Below, piece by piece: positions 20,844-31,500 of a stretch of DNA of 64,000 bases. Under the pieces are notes generated by a model. The model did no database searches and was not told where the DNA came from. It saw nothing but the letters and a program-made list of their open reading frames with translations. A program made the translations under genes and the position numbers. Within the stretch, counting starts at the first letter, position 1, and each line of letters opens with the position of its first letter. Source of the stretch: Bryum argenteum (lineage: Eukaryota; Streptophyta; Bryopsida; Bryales; Bryaceae); assembly GCA_037043015.1 (NCBI GenBank), contig CM073322.1:5343601-5407600 (forward strand), written 5' to 3'.

Positions 20844-23800
20844 CTATTTAATTCCACCATTGGCGATGGTCTCGACTGTACAGATGCCAGAGGATGTGGT
20901 GAACGGCACATCCTTGTACTGAGCAACACGATCACTGCCAGTGTGAAGGTCGGGCTGCACACTCTCCCAGATCTTCTTCTTTGGGTTGAGCACATCATCG
21001 GGTTCGCCAGGAAAGCCAGGGAATGTCACTCTCTCACCAATGGCAGCTCCCTCAGGAGGAGCCACGAGCTCCACTTGTGTGTGGTCGGCGTTCGAAGCTG
21101 CTAACACCATCGCTTGCGACTTGATTCCCCTCATAGCCGCTGGTTTCAAGTTGCACAGCACGCACACCTTCCGGTTCTGCATCTGCTCAATAGGGATGAA
21201 CTTGACGAGTCCACTCACCACTGTCCTGGGAGTGGGCTCTCCCACATCAATCTGCTCCACGTACAATGAGTCGGCATCTGGATGCTTTTTCACGTCTGTG
21301 ATGAGACCAACTCGGATGTCCAGTCTTGACACATCCACAGGCAGATCCTTCGCCGGCGCTGCAGCTTTCTTCGCTGGGGCGGGAGCACCTTTTCCACCCT
21401 TCTTCCCTTTCGTAGCTGTGTCCGGAGCTGATAGAGACATTGCCGCCGTTGTGGACACCAATGCTGCAGCTCGGTCCGCCTGGCTGCCTGCAAACTTTGC
21501 CCTGTAACTCTCCATCTCTTCGTCTTTCATTTCGGCAAATATGGGCTCAGGATTGCCGATAGCGTGGCCAGATTGAACCAGAGTCCAAGGCTTCGAAGCT
21601 CGCTCAAGATCACCTCCTTCCTCTACAAGCGACATGGTTGACAACGGAAGGTCCAATTGCTTCAGAATCTTTTGTGAGAAGGATGGCATAAAAGGCTCGA
21701 GTAGCGTAGCCAGAAGATGAACCACGCCGACTGAAGTCTTTAGCACAATAGCACATGCTGGTGGATCCTGCTTATAGAGCTTCCAGAATTGACTCTCCTG
21801 CAGATATAAGTTGCCCAGGCTGGATACTTGCATTGCAGCCTTAAGACCTGCCTTCAGCTTCACTGCCTCCATACTCTTGATATAGTCATCAACAGCAGCA
21901 CTGACCTTAGCAGCAAAACCTGCAGTGAGTTCATGATCCTCAGGGTTGCCGACTTCAGGAATAACTTTCCCATAACCTCCCTCCCCTGCTGGCTTTGCTA
22001 GAAACGAAAGCGTTCGATGGACAAAGTTGCCAAGATTCTTCAGCAACTCATTGTTTTGCTTTGCTTGCAAGTCCGTCCATGTAAACTGGGTATCGGATAC
22101 CTGCACATCCCATAAATGGTCATCAGCATCAGCAAAGAAATCCACGTGAGCATGTAACGCAGCCATCGATGGTGATCAAAGAGAATATATGCAGCTTCGA
22201 AAACGCTTCTGAGCAAACCATAAAATAAAATAAAAATCAGGTAGAAGGCAAGTACCTCTGGCCGATTCGTAAGAAGATAGTATCTCCAAACTTCGACCGG
22301 GATGTTTGTGCTCTTCACGTCGTTTCCGAACACGCCAACTCCTCGGCTCTTGGAGAACTTACCCGACTCGTAGTTTAGGTATTCCGTAACGCTGATGGTC
22401 TTCATGAGAGTCCATGGCTCTTCGGTACCCAAAAGCGTGGATGGGAATATAACTGTATGAAATGGCACGTTATCCTTTCCCATGAACTGAACGAGCTCCA
22501 CATCATCAGGAGATTTCCACCACTTCTCCCATTCAGAGGTGTAATTAGCCGTGATTGAGATATAGCCAATAGGAGCATCGAACCAGACATAAAACACCTG
22601 AAAGATCCACACGAAACTAAGGAGTTTAGTCACACTATCTACAAAAAACGATGTAAGAACCTGTAGATCTCCCATGTTTGAATAGGGCACACTCGAATAA
22701 CGATACATAGAGCCATCTGAAGCAAAAATTGTAAGCTCATCGTCATATTTTACCTTTTCTTTATACTTTTCGAGTGGAACTGGGACACCCCACTTAAGAT
22801 CTCGCGTGATGCACCGCTCCTTCAGCCCATCGCGAATCCAGGCATTAGTTTGCTGGATAGAGTTGGAACTCCAGCCTCCGACTTTTGACGTGCTATTGAT
22901 GTAATTCTGCAGTTGATCGTTCAGGCCAGGAAGGTCCAGAAAAAGGTGGTCTGTCGACCGCTTCTCTGGCGTATTACCACACACCTGTAGCAGCAGAATT
23001 GGACTTGAAATTGAGTATGCGAGTCCTTTATCAAACGCAATAAATTACTATGTTCATATTTTAGGGCTCAGGATTTAGGGTTCAGGGTTTAGCAGACAGA
23101 AGAGACCTCACCTTGCATCTAGGGTTAATCAAATCGTCAGCATTCAGAAGCTTTCCACACTTGTCACATTGATCTCCTCGAGCATCTTCGTAACCACAGC
23201 CAGGTGTTGGACAATTACCCTCAACCAATCTGTCCGCCAGAAATCGGTTGCAAGTAGTGCAATATGGCTGCAGTAATCAAAGAAGAACATGAGAATCCTT
23301 CGCCATTAACGAATACGAATACTAGACAAAAAAAGTCAACAGAACGAACCTGAATCATTGTGTTCTCGTTCAATCGTTTCTTACTGTACAAAGACATGAA
23401 AATCGATTGTGCAATCTCGGTTTGCTCAGGTGTAGAAGTCCGTCCGAACTTATCGAAATCAATGTCGAACCATTCATAAATGTCTTTGTGAATTGCGTGG
23501 TATCTGAAACGAAAACGTACAAAACATTGGTCAGTGCCGAATTCTCACTAAGATTAGATCCTACAATTCACCATGAACCTGAATTCGTGCAATTCAGTTG
23601 GAGCTAAAGCCTGAGAGACTTACTTGTCGCAAATTTGGCGGGGAGTAAGGCCTTCTTCCATTGCCTTGGTCTCGGTGGCGGTCCCGTACTCATCAGTTCC
23701 GCACATGTAGATAACATTGTAACCCCGGCGGCGACAGTAGCGAGCATAGACATCCGCACTCAAGACACAGCCGATGATGTTGCCCAAGTGCGGCACATTG

Positions 23801-23910
23801 TTGACGTAGGGCAGGGCGCTGGTAACCATGACATTCCGCTTGCCAGGCTGAGGAGCCCGCACAGGGCGAGGCTCCCGCACTGCATGGAAGCAATCGCCGG
23901 GTGTGCCCAT
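20844..23910 (-). CDS. MetRS: Cytosolic methionyl-tRNA synthetase with C-terminal EMAP II domain (six exons)
   Basis: Charges tRNA(Met) with methionine in the cytosol. Exons, in coding order: 23910-23624, 23503-23350, 23267-23112, 22984-22661, 22597-22256 and 22100-20844. All splice sites are GT-AG; the result is 839 aa, normal for plant MetRS. The class I HIGH-type motif is PHLGN (residues 40-44). A zinc knuckle follows in exon 3 (C-x2-C, C-x4-C and C-x2-C spacing). The KMSKS-type motif is KFSKS (387-391). Residues about 650-672 are a Lys/Ala/Pro-rich linker. From about 676 to the end is an OB-fold tRNA-binding domain of EMAP II/Arc1p type ([11 protein letters not shown], then [13 protein letters not shown] and [11 protein letters not shown]). 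The N-terminus has no obvious targeting peptide. Upstream is a telo-box, common in plant translation genes. Confidence 0.97.
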
Positions 23911-24008
23911 TGCTGCAGCTACGACTGATCAAAACACTCCCTCTGTTCTCAACACTCGATTTTACGACGGGGGAGACGACCAGGCTCCCAATCCGCCGTA
24001 TCAGGGTT

Positions 24009-24017
24009 TTAGGGTTT
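24009..24017 (-). promoter_or_regulatory. Telo-box upstream of MetRS
   Basis: On the minus strand this reads AAACCCTAA, about 100 bp upstream of the MetRS start codon. The telo-box is a known 5' element of plant ribosomal-protein and translation-factor genes. Its presence fits the gene; activity is inferred. Confidence 0.55.
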
Positions 24018-24349
24018 AGTCACGTAGAAGTCGGGACCTCTTTCGTTCGGATGAATGAAACAATAGTGCCTTCAGGGTGATGGAGGATGAACGATAACTT
24101 GATGAGCAAGCTGAAAGGCTTCTTGGGTGTCTTGCAAAAATCTATATTACAATACATGAGGCTTTGTCTCACACGACGGTTCTGCGCTGGAATCCGTCGT
24201 GGAGACTTGAAGGGATATTAATACCCTTTTACAAACAGTAAAGGGATTCCAACGATCAATACCCATTTTGACTTATTTGAAGTTTATGAATGTTTTATAG
24301 CTTTAGGCAATCCAAGTTGAACGTGCTCAACGGCACGGGTCCCACTAGT

Positions 24350-24690
24350 ATCTCAATAGTGGTGGAAGAAGAGAAAGTCCAACCTATGTAGAGGTCGGCG
24401 TTAATAGAGTGTTCGTTCCACTGTATGCTCGAAGGTCATTGCACCAATGGCAATATTCCTAACCTCTCTCAGTGTAAACACTATGCTAGTTCCTACTTAG
24501 GCACTAGTGTCTTCTGGATACCTGACATGGTATCCCCCAAAAGGCTTTGAGGTACTCATACGACAAGGTCCAAGAACCCCACCATAGTTGGGTGGACTAA
24601 GGTGGTGAGGACCATGCCGGCATGGAGAGTAGAACCACGACCTCCTCATTGGGGGCCGTGAGCGCTAACCACCAAGCCAAGGCTTGTGGT
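24350..24690 (-). mobile_element. tRNA-derived SINE-like element, family S, copy with tRNA-like head
   Basis: On the minus strand the 5' end contains a pol III A box, TGGCTTGGTGGTT (24679-24667), followed about 40 bases later by a B-box-like GTGGTTCTACTCT (24638-24626), the spacing seen in tRNA genes. The body then runs through GGGGGATACCATGTCAGG, matching the start of the copy at 7286-7489, and through AACTAGCATAGTGTT to a 3' end near GTTGGACTTTCTCTTC. It is not a working tRNA gene: the acceptor stem does not pair cleanly and the B box deviates from consensus. No clean flanking duplication was found, so the ends are approximate. Confidence 0.65.
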
Positions 24691-24749
24691 GCCTTTTCAA
24701 GACCGGTACCGTGATTCATATGCTTCTTTTACTAAAATTGTTACATTGA

Positions 24750-24865
24750 GATCAATGAATATTGTTATTGGCTTAGTCCTATGTATTGTTGTTATGTCCT
24801 GTCGGCATATCATGAAGGGTAGGTCACATGGGCATTTTATTCACGCCAACCTCACAAGGTTTTGG
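24750..24865 (+). repeat. Repeat fragment shared with 27185-27295
   Basis: TTGTTATGTCCTGT, GGCATATCAT and TTTATTCACGCCAA occur in the same order at both places. The last part resembles the 3' portion of family S (CATTCACGCCAG), here on the plus strand. If so, the two family S pieces at 24.35-24.87 kb are head to head. Confidence 0.45.
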
Positions 24866-24885
24866 TGTTCATATTTATTGTGATT

Positions 24886-25015
24886 GACTGGCTCCTAAAG
24901 GAGAAGCTCTAAGATGGCCATATCTAAAATCAATGACCAAAATTTTCTTGAATTTTACTCTATAAAATTGAACCGTAGGATCTTGTTTATAACTATCTAA
25001 TTAGTCTACCTAGTA
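24886..25015 (+). repeat. Dispersed repeat family C, copy 1
   Basis: CTCCTAAAGGAGAAGCTCTA, AGATGGCCATATC and TAGGATCTTGTTTATAACT recur inverted at 55845-55980. Just downstream (25028-25131) a TTACACTACATAT-containing segment of about 50 bp is duplicated in tandem. No ORF. Confidence 0.5.
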
Positions 25016-25129
25016 TTTTTTATCCAATTTTACACTACATATTTAGAGTAATATATGACAACATATCTTTTTTGTCATATTTTACACTACATATATTTAG
25101 AGTAATATTGTCAAAAACAACATATCTTT

Positions 25130-26760
25130 TTTAAGGAAATCGACTACAATACAGATGATTTTGACTTTAGGGGTTAACTTGACATTGTTTAATCTTTGTT
25201 ATAAGTAGTTTTAGCAGCTTCCAAGTCATGGAGATATTAATGGGATCAAATAAGGTCAAAGGGTTTATTTATACTAGAAGATTATCTTGGCATTATACAA
25301 TATCCGCATGAGTAATATACTATGTTAACGCTTGAACGTTGCAAGCTACTTCGTAACCTAGAAACATAATTTGAAAACTAGTGTTATAGATGAAAATGAA
25401 TGTTAGCTACTTGGGGCCACTTTACAGTATGGTGCAAAAGCCCATTGGTCAAGAAATTAAGAAGAAAATATAGAATGTGATTGATTGATGATTGAGGCTC
25501 TTGAGATGTGATTGCTTTAAAAACAAAATACTTGATTGATTGGTGGCCTTCTTTACACTGGTGTAAGTCGGCCCTTAGATCTCAACCATGTAAACTTGTA
25601 ATATATTTATTGTAAATCATGTTTGATGATAACAAATAAGGGCATTTCCAATGGACTAGCTAAATGTAGCAAGGGGGGAGGGGTTGCTAAATGTTGTACC
25701 CTCTTGAATCTACACCTTTCCAAATTGGTCCTCCAAAATAACCTTGTTATATTTTTGCTATATTCCACCTTCTACCTTGCCTAGCTAAATGTAGCCAATT
25801 TTGTCCCATTTTGTCTAGTTTGTTGGGAGTGTCCCGATTACTTAAAGAATATATTACATTTCACAAACAAAAAATTACAATAGAAAAGCTATTAACAAAC
25901 TTGACGCAATCAAAAATTCTCCAACTAGAAATTTGGTCACTTTCATCTAAATAACACCCTCGTACAAAAAGAATCATCATTTACATTCCTTTGTTCATAA
26001 AGGCCTCTCAATAGTTAAAACTACCAAAATAATTCTAAAAAAAGGTGCAAAACTAGTCCCCTCACCGTGATAAAAATGATTGGTATATCTTTCTCACATC
26101 TTAGATTGAGCTAAGAAGTTTACTACAAAAACCAACTGAAGATCAAAATTTAACTTATAAAAAAGATTGGAAAATAAGATACGAGAAGGGTATACAATTT
26201 TGAAGAATTATTTTATTTCTTTGTGTTTGTTTATTTATTTTCAATATAGAAACATTATCTGAATATTGTTCCAAACTTATTCCAAGACTTTTCTAGTAAA
26301 AACTACCTGGTTAATTTGTCTATGAACTTTAAATTAACAATGTGGGATATGGTGACAAGAAAAAAGTTAGGATATGAGATGATTTGAAGGTTATCCTACT
26401 CCCACAACTATAACATACGCTTCGTATGGATATTTGCTATTTAAAGTGCACCCATACTGAACTGCACCCTCCCTCCAAAAATTATTCTATATTACTATGC
26501 ACTTGAGATTTTAATTTATAACAAATGTAATGAAAGACACTCATTGATTGGAACAAGCCACCAAATGTGAGTTGCCCTTGTGTATGCTTTGTGAGTGGTC
26601 TGTACACATAAACAATCTCTAAGCATACCGCTACTACACATCCATGTCTCTTCCAAACAATGCGGTATGTCAACAATGTGACGATCAACAAAACCAAACC
26701 TTTACTTCTATACAAACATGATAAATCCCAAACAATCATAGCTCACTATTCGGGGTCTTT
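25130..26760. other. AT-rich intergenic DNA, no gene seen
   Basis: No supported gene. The phrase CTAGCTAAATGTAGC occurs twice (about 25660 and 25782) about 120 bp apart in direct orientation, perhaps a decayed small element. Confidence 0.35.
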
Positions 26761-26784
26761 TCTTCATGTAATGTCCACCCTGAG

Positions 26785-27210
26785 AGGGGTTAGGTCCTCT
26801 CCCCATGCTTGAACCGACCCGTATTTATTTGAAGGTGAGGGTGGCTTGCATGTAATTTAGAGACACCCGACCCGTATTAATAAAAGCGGTTCGTTTTTTT
26901 AGATGACGGGTCTACCAAGAAGGCTTGGCAAGCCCAACAAATAATACAGGTGACCCTCATTCTTATCTTGGATTATTCTTCTCACAATTTAGGATGCTTT
27001 TTGGAATTCCTTAGTTTGAGGAGCTTGCATTACATATTTTCTGTCATTTATCTAAATCGAATGGAGGTTTATTACGGCACGGTCCTCACATGAGGACAAC
27101 CCATCATTTCTCCTCCCTAATTTTAAAAGAAGGTTTGCTACAGGACGAACCTTCAAATATGACGGGTCGGTTCAAGCATGGAGACTCGCCCTTAGTAGTC
27201 CTATACCACT
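26785..27210. mobile_element. Possible fold-back element with about 45-bp inverted repeats
   Basis: CCATGCTTGAACCGACCCGT with TATTTGAAGGT at 26797-26835 returns inverted as ACCTTCAAATATGACGGG with TCGGTTCAAGCATGG at about 27150-27183. The arms are imperfect and enclose about 320 bp. Outer ends and a target duplication are not clear. The right arm abuts the repeat fragment shared with 24750-24865. Confidence 0.4.
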
Positions 27211-27299
27211 GTTGTTATGTCCTGTGGGCATATCATCAAGGGTAGGTCGAACTGATACTTTATTCACGCCAAACCTTATAGGTCTTGAGTTCTTCTTCT

Positions 27300-28514
27300 T
27301 CTTCTCTAGGCATATAAAACTTTGAAAGTTCATGATGTATTAATTTAGAATGAGAAAAACATAATTTCACTTGGGTCCACTGTTTTTCTGATTATCAATA
27401 AGCTATTAAAAAACTGGCTTCGGAAATAGGCATACCTCCTCAAATGCACGGAAATAGGTGTTCCTACCAAGCGCCTCTTGGAGCTTAGCTGTTGCTACGA
27501 GGACACCAAAAGTGACTTGTATACATTAAAAGGGTGTCGGCGTACTTCGTCCATCCATAGTGAACTTCCGTCAGCAATTATTCATTCATCCATCGTCTCT
27601 CTTCTTGTGCACTGTGCCGTCGCAAATTTGCCCTCGCCTTCGCTGCTTGCCCCTGCTTCCTGCAGCATTTTGCACGATTCCTTCCTGCGCGATCCTTCCT
27701 TCCTGATTGCAGCATTTTCCATTGCCTCATGCACTGTTAACTCCGCTTCGTTTGCACCTTTCCTTCACCATTTTGGCGCGTAATTGCGTTCACAGCAAGT
27801 TTTCTTTGGAACGTATCGATGCTACCTCCGTAGTCACGATCTGTTTGTTCCCGAGGTGAACTTTGGCACGTTCTTTGTTCCTGACTTTCTTTGTTTTGCT
27901 AAGAATTCAAATCTGGCCTTTCGTGCAATGTTGTTTGCGTGTTTTTATTCTTTGATTGGATCAAGGTTCGTTTCTTCGTCCAGTAGCCTCGATCACGAAG
28001 TTAGTCGGTCTTTCCTCTTTTTAATCTTTTTTTTGAGGTTGTGGCGCATTCAGAAGGAAAGTTTGTTCGTTTTCTCTTCGAATTTTCCCGACAGTCGCTT
28101 TCGCTTAGTTTCTACTCTTGGATTGGAATAGGTAGCCTCAAATTGTGCGAGTTGCGATGCAAGTATAATTGCGCATTTCTGCGAAAGTTCAGAGCTACAA
28201 ATGGGTCAGCAGGTCAACATAAGGCCTAAAGGAAAGAATTTAGGAAGTGTTCGTTGGTGTATATGTACTTTCCGTTGGATTGTAGCTGTCTCAACTATAT
28301 CGTGATGGTATTATTCTCTCTGTTTCTGCCGTCTCACCTTGGTTCTGGAAATCGGAGATTGCCGACACAAACTCATCTGCAACTTCGTTGTTTCAGCAGA
28401 ATTATTACGCATTTGTTGCGATTTGCGTATTGTTGCAAATTTTCAGAGCGGTCAGCTTCAGAGTGGTTGCTGGAGGTCTACATGATCTGTTGAGTTCTCT
28501 TTGTGAGGTGCAAC
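27300..28514 (+). promoter_or_regulatory. Promoter and probable 5' UTR region of CASP
   Basis: Composition shifts from AT-rich to mixed near 27530. Short ORFs here (up to 115 codons) lack homology and are likely upstream-leader chance frames. A 5' UTR intron is possible between GAGGTGAAC (near 27855) and TTTTCAG (near 28443); this is inferred only from the splice-like sites. Confidence 0.35.
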
Positions 28515-31500
28515 ATGGAACCGGATGGAAGTGCGAGCGATGGCGGGTTGGAAAAAGAGCCACCACAACAAGTCGTTCGGCTGCAATCGTTTAATTCCGC
28601 CTCTCCGATATCGCGAGTGCTTACTTTCTGGAAAGGTGAGATTTGAAATCTCTTGGTCGCACTGGAAGCGTTTGTTTTAGACTATGGAGTGGTCAATATT
28701 TCGAGCTTGAGGGGGATGACTAATATCAGCCCGATCCAAACTTTAGACTCCTGATGGAGCACGATGTTCTGATTTGGTGTTGTACATGCTGAGAGCGAAA
28801 TAGTGTACTGCATATCTCTCTCTGGTGTCCTGGATTGTATGCCTGGGAGTAGCTTAGGAATGGCTCTTAGAAGTAATATAAAAAGTCCACTTCTTACAAC
28901 TTTTCACTTTTTACACATTAATTGAACAAGAAGGGGGAGACTGCAGCGACTGGAATCCCTTCTGCATTTGACCTCGCCACATTCCTTGTGTTAGCTTCAA
29001 AATTTAAGAGGCGAGAGCTTTGGAAAATGTTGCAGATTTTGATCTAGAAAAGTGGAGGGCGAAGTTGGATGAGCAAGGCTTGAAGATTGGAGACAATCAG
29101 GAAAATAGTCTTAAGAACCGGCGTAAGCTTGCCGAGAGCACGCGAGGTGAGCATATTTTCGTTTCAGTCAAGCAAGCTACCCTGCCCACTTTCATCCCGA
29201 CTATGCAAGGTTTTGTCGTATGGATTTTATCTCATACAGTTGGAGTTGGAGCTAGATTTCAAGAAGGCATCCAATGATGAGAAGGCGAAGGCTTTTCCAG
29301 CTTTGTTAAAAGGGTACCAGGAGGAGGTGGACAATCTCACAAAGCGTGCAAAGTTTGGAGAAAATGCGTTTCTTAACATATACCAGAAGCTTTACGAGGC
29401 TCCTGATCCTGTTCCTGCACTCTCTACTGGCTCTGTAAGCAAAACTCATCTTCATTTCTTTATGAGTAACATGATTGGCAAAGGCCTGACAATGCATCTA
29501 GAACTAAATTGAATCGGCAGTTAAAGCTGCCGTAAGTAAAGAAGAGATCTGCAAAGATGTAATGTGTGCATTGAGTTGCATTGACTCTTTGTTAACAAAA
29601 TTTCATCACATCAACCAACTTCAAAGGTAGATGCCGTTTGCAGAAAATTTGAGCTCAGAGACAAAGAACAGTCAAAGATAAGTTTCAGGAATTTTCTTGG
29701 ATAAGCTCAACTACTAGGAGGGTGTTCAATTAAGCATGAGTCCCCTGCGGAACCTTTCAGTCACAACGGCTTAAAGGGCATGCTGGCCGCTTCTGTCGGG
29801 AATTAATTCATGACTAGCTTTATTTGCACACACTTGTCTTCTAGGAGTTGGCTGCAAGGTACTCTGAGTTTGAGTTAGAGAATCGGAAGATGAGGCAAGA
29901 GTTGGAGGAGTTTCGCTCGGAAGCGGCTCATCTCAAGAATCAACAAGCTACAGTGCGACGTCTGGAAGAGCGCAATCGTTTGCTGGAACAACAGGTTGGT
30001 TCATGAGTTATCAGCTTCTCTTTACTCAATCAAGATGTGAACGACTATCCTCTTTCACATGTAGTTGAACCTCAACCCACTTTGTTCACATTATCGTTGT
30101 GATACACTCCTATTGGCATTACGTCAATCTTCATCTTGTCCATTGGTTTATCATATACTACTTGATGAATTAGAGCTACGTTTTAACCGCAGATGGAGGA
30201 GAAAGTAAAGGAGATTGTTGAGATGAAGCAACGTACTGTTGCAGAAGAAAGTCAGAAGAACCTTGAAATCCTCAGAGAGAGGTAATAAAGATCATGAGCC
30301 TCGTGTTTTAAGTGGCATATACTGCAGCTAGTTTTGTGAGGTGCATCTTGTTGATCATCACCTTTGTTAGCCTCCGTTGGTTCATTTGACCCACTATGAA
30401 ATAGACGAAGGAATTATATTTAGGCACTAGAGTTGACTGTTGTATAAGCTTCTCATACTTTCTTTATTTCAATTGGGCGTTTCGTTTCAGGGAGAACTTC
30501 CTACAAGATCAACTGCGGGCAGCTGAAGAGAGTGTGCAGAATATGCAGAGACTTCATGAGTATGGACAAACGCAGCTGTTTAATCTCCACACCCAATCTG
30601 GTACATCTATAACTTGATTGTACATTTACATCAACGTGCTTCTGCTTGTTTTCACCAATTTATTCAATCGACAATGATCGCAAACATCGGGGACTTTTAT
30701 CTTCTGCAGAGGAGATTAGCGCTGCCAAACAATCAGAGCTAAATCTATTGACGGATGAAGTGGATCGCGCTCAGGCCCGCCTCATGAGTCTAGAGAGAGA
30801 AAAGGTTCAAATTCTCTTCGTGTTACTGTTGGTCCTTTAGATATAACACAATTCAGCTTTGGGCATTTCTGTGAGGTGCTAATGAGTTGAATGACACCTG
30901 CACGTAGTATTCTGATGTGAGCAAGTTCGAGTGACAGGAACAACTGCGATCAGAATTGCAAGCAGTAAATAGCCAAGAAGCGAATCTACAGGAGCGGTAA
31001 ACTTTCTGTCTTCCTATCAGCTTTCTTTTGTCACTTCCATGGTACAATTTATACTCTCTCATGTCTTCTTGTACTCATATCTGATTGTTAAAAGAAGTGT
31101 AACCCTTATATTCACTTCTCTCAGGCATGGGAAATTATCTCATCTGCATTTATTGGATGAATTGAGAAATGAGGATGGTCTAGTAAGCCCCTCCACGAAG
31201 ATTTAGAGTTCGCGAAAAATACTCGTTCTAAGTCTTGTCTCTCTTTCACAGGCTGAATGAGGAGGCCAGTAGTTATCTGGAGGCTTCTCTGACCGCGAAG
31301 GAGAAAATAATTTCTGAGCTTCATTACGAACTGCACAAGATTGAGAGAACTCTTGGGAACGAACGTGAAGAACATCTTGCGGAATTGAAAAGACTAAATG
31401 GCCTCCTCAATGAGAAGGCAAGTGTACCTTCTTGTGCTTATTTCTACTATCAATTTAGTACGCAAGAGCCTGTAATAATTATGCCTTGCCTTAGAATGGC

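Noticed and set aside
20986..21507. 173-codon plus-strand ORF
   Set aside because: It lies opposite the last MetRS exon, whose frame has unmistakable EMAP II-type sequence.
24526..24540. LTR-retrotransposon primer binding site (TGGTATCCCCC)
   Set aside because: It resembles the start of the usual TGGTATCAGAGC site but diverges after six bases and belongs to the family S body seen at 7.48 kb; no LTR pair was found.
24600..24690. A functional tRNA gene
   Set aside because: A and B boxes are present, but the B box deviates from consensus, the arms do not pair into a clean cloverleaf, and the sequence continues into a SINE body.
27478..28229. Three overlapping plus-strand ORFs upstream of CASP
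   Set aside because: No domain, no consistent splice phase with CASP exon 1; they look like leader or promoter sequence.
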